Shown in pieces: positions 63,880 through 64,000 of a stretch of 64,000 nt of DNA. Within the stretch, counting starts at the first letter, position 1; the number at the start of each line of letters is the position of its first letter. Source of the stretch: Alkalibacterium sp034520745 (GTDB taxonomy: Bacteria; Bacillota; Bacilli; Lactobacillales; Carnobacteriaceae_A); contig JAXHNF010000014.1 of NCBI GenBank assembly GCA_034520745.1, positions 103,645 to 167,644 of the forward strand, read 5' to 3'. Below the pieces are notes generated by a model. The model saw nothing but the letters and a program-made list of their open reading frames with translations. It had not been told where the DNA came from and ran no database searches. Both the position numbers and the translations under genes were made by a program.

Positions 63880-64000
63880 CGTATCCCCCCTTTATTTTGT
63901 CTCTGTTTGAGTTTAGGACGAAAGAAGAGAGAATCAATGTTCACTGACAATAAACATTTCTCCCTCTTCTTGCTGTCAAGAAAAACGACTTCAAATCTTA

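Larger units (their letters stand above)
46485..64000 (-). repeat. Arm 2 of the 35-kb inverted repeat
   Basis: Reverse complement of 29107-46475, running to the window edge and probably beyond. Gene order, terminators, CIRCE and intergenic hairpins are all mirrored. Differences are scattered indels and substitutions, plus one non-matching block at 58162-58318. Confidence 0.95.

Noticed and set aside
29107..64000. Two genuine copies of truB-ribF-hrcA-grpE-dnaK-dnaJ-lepA in the genome
   Set aside because: Order, spacing and even intergenic hairpins are mirrored to a single tight hinge, and the differences are mostly indels typical of read errors rather than synonymous substitutions.

Overview
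The window is chromosomal DNA from a low-to-mid-GC Firmicute. The best fit is a lactic-acid-bacterium relative (Lactobacillales, perhaps Carnobacteriaceae). The evidence is a Gram-positive PolC, LexA/DinR with a GAAC-N4-GTTC operator, HrcA with a CIRCE element, and the block rpsB-tsf-pyrH-frr-uppS-cdsA-rseP-proS-polC-rimP-nusA-ylxR-ylxQ-infB-rbfA-truB-ribF-hrcA-grpE-dnaK-dnaJ-lepA. The family-level assignment is inference. Nearly every long gene carries one or more single-base frameshifts, including genes the cell cannot lose (tkt, tsf, polC, infB, dnaK). I read these as uncorrected long-read sequencing errors, not as pseudogenes, and give gene ends across the breaks.

Layout. Bases 1-2226: 3' end of recJ, then apt. 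2249-5975: lexA (reverse) with an SOS box, a ynzC-like gene, tkt and yneF. 6056-9601: a heterodimeric ABC exporter pair. 9602-10135: non-coding, with hairpins. 10136-10721: plsC (reverse). 10800-29097: rpsB to rbfA, which covers translation factors, cell-wall and lipid precursors, proline tRNA charging, replication and nusA/infB. An antisense 29-codon small gene sits between frr and uppS. 29224-38606: truB, ribF, the CIRCE-controlled hrcA-grpE-dnaK, dnaJ and lepA. 38715-39554: a reverse-strand lipoprotein gene. About 39600-44217: a phage-derived segment ending in an XhlA-like protein, a phi-LC3-type holin and an amidase endolysin. 44304-45720: a RelE/HigB-type toxin and a HigA-type antitoxin with a C-terminal HELGH metallopeptidase domain. 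45740-46480: an unidentified reading frame, a terminator and the start of a small membrane protein.

From about 46480 to the window end the sequence is the reverse complement of 29107-46475, gene for gene: truB to the phage, toxin and hinge region read backwards. The two arms (about 17.4 and 17.5 kb) meet at a hairpin with a 9-base loop. They differ mainly by scattered indels and substitutions, densest at 38.6-54.4 kb. This is best explained as a fold-back chimera (read-through around a template end, or strand-switching in amplification) built into the assembly. It is probably not a real 35-kb chromosomal palindrome. It is still useful: each arm-2 gene is a second noisy reading of the same locus, and comparing the arms rescued the holin, endolysin, toxin-antitoxin and lipoprotein calls. 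One stretch, 58162-58318, has no counterpart in the first arm.

Most of the window is ordinary housekeeping. The less ordinary items are the antisense small gene at 14173-14262, the nested hairpins upstream of lepA, a putative HEPN-like protein beside the phage lysis genes, the toxin with its peptidase-fused antitoxin, and a long acidic NusA tail.
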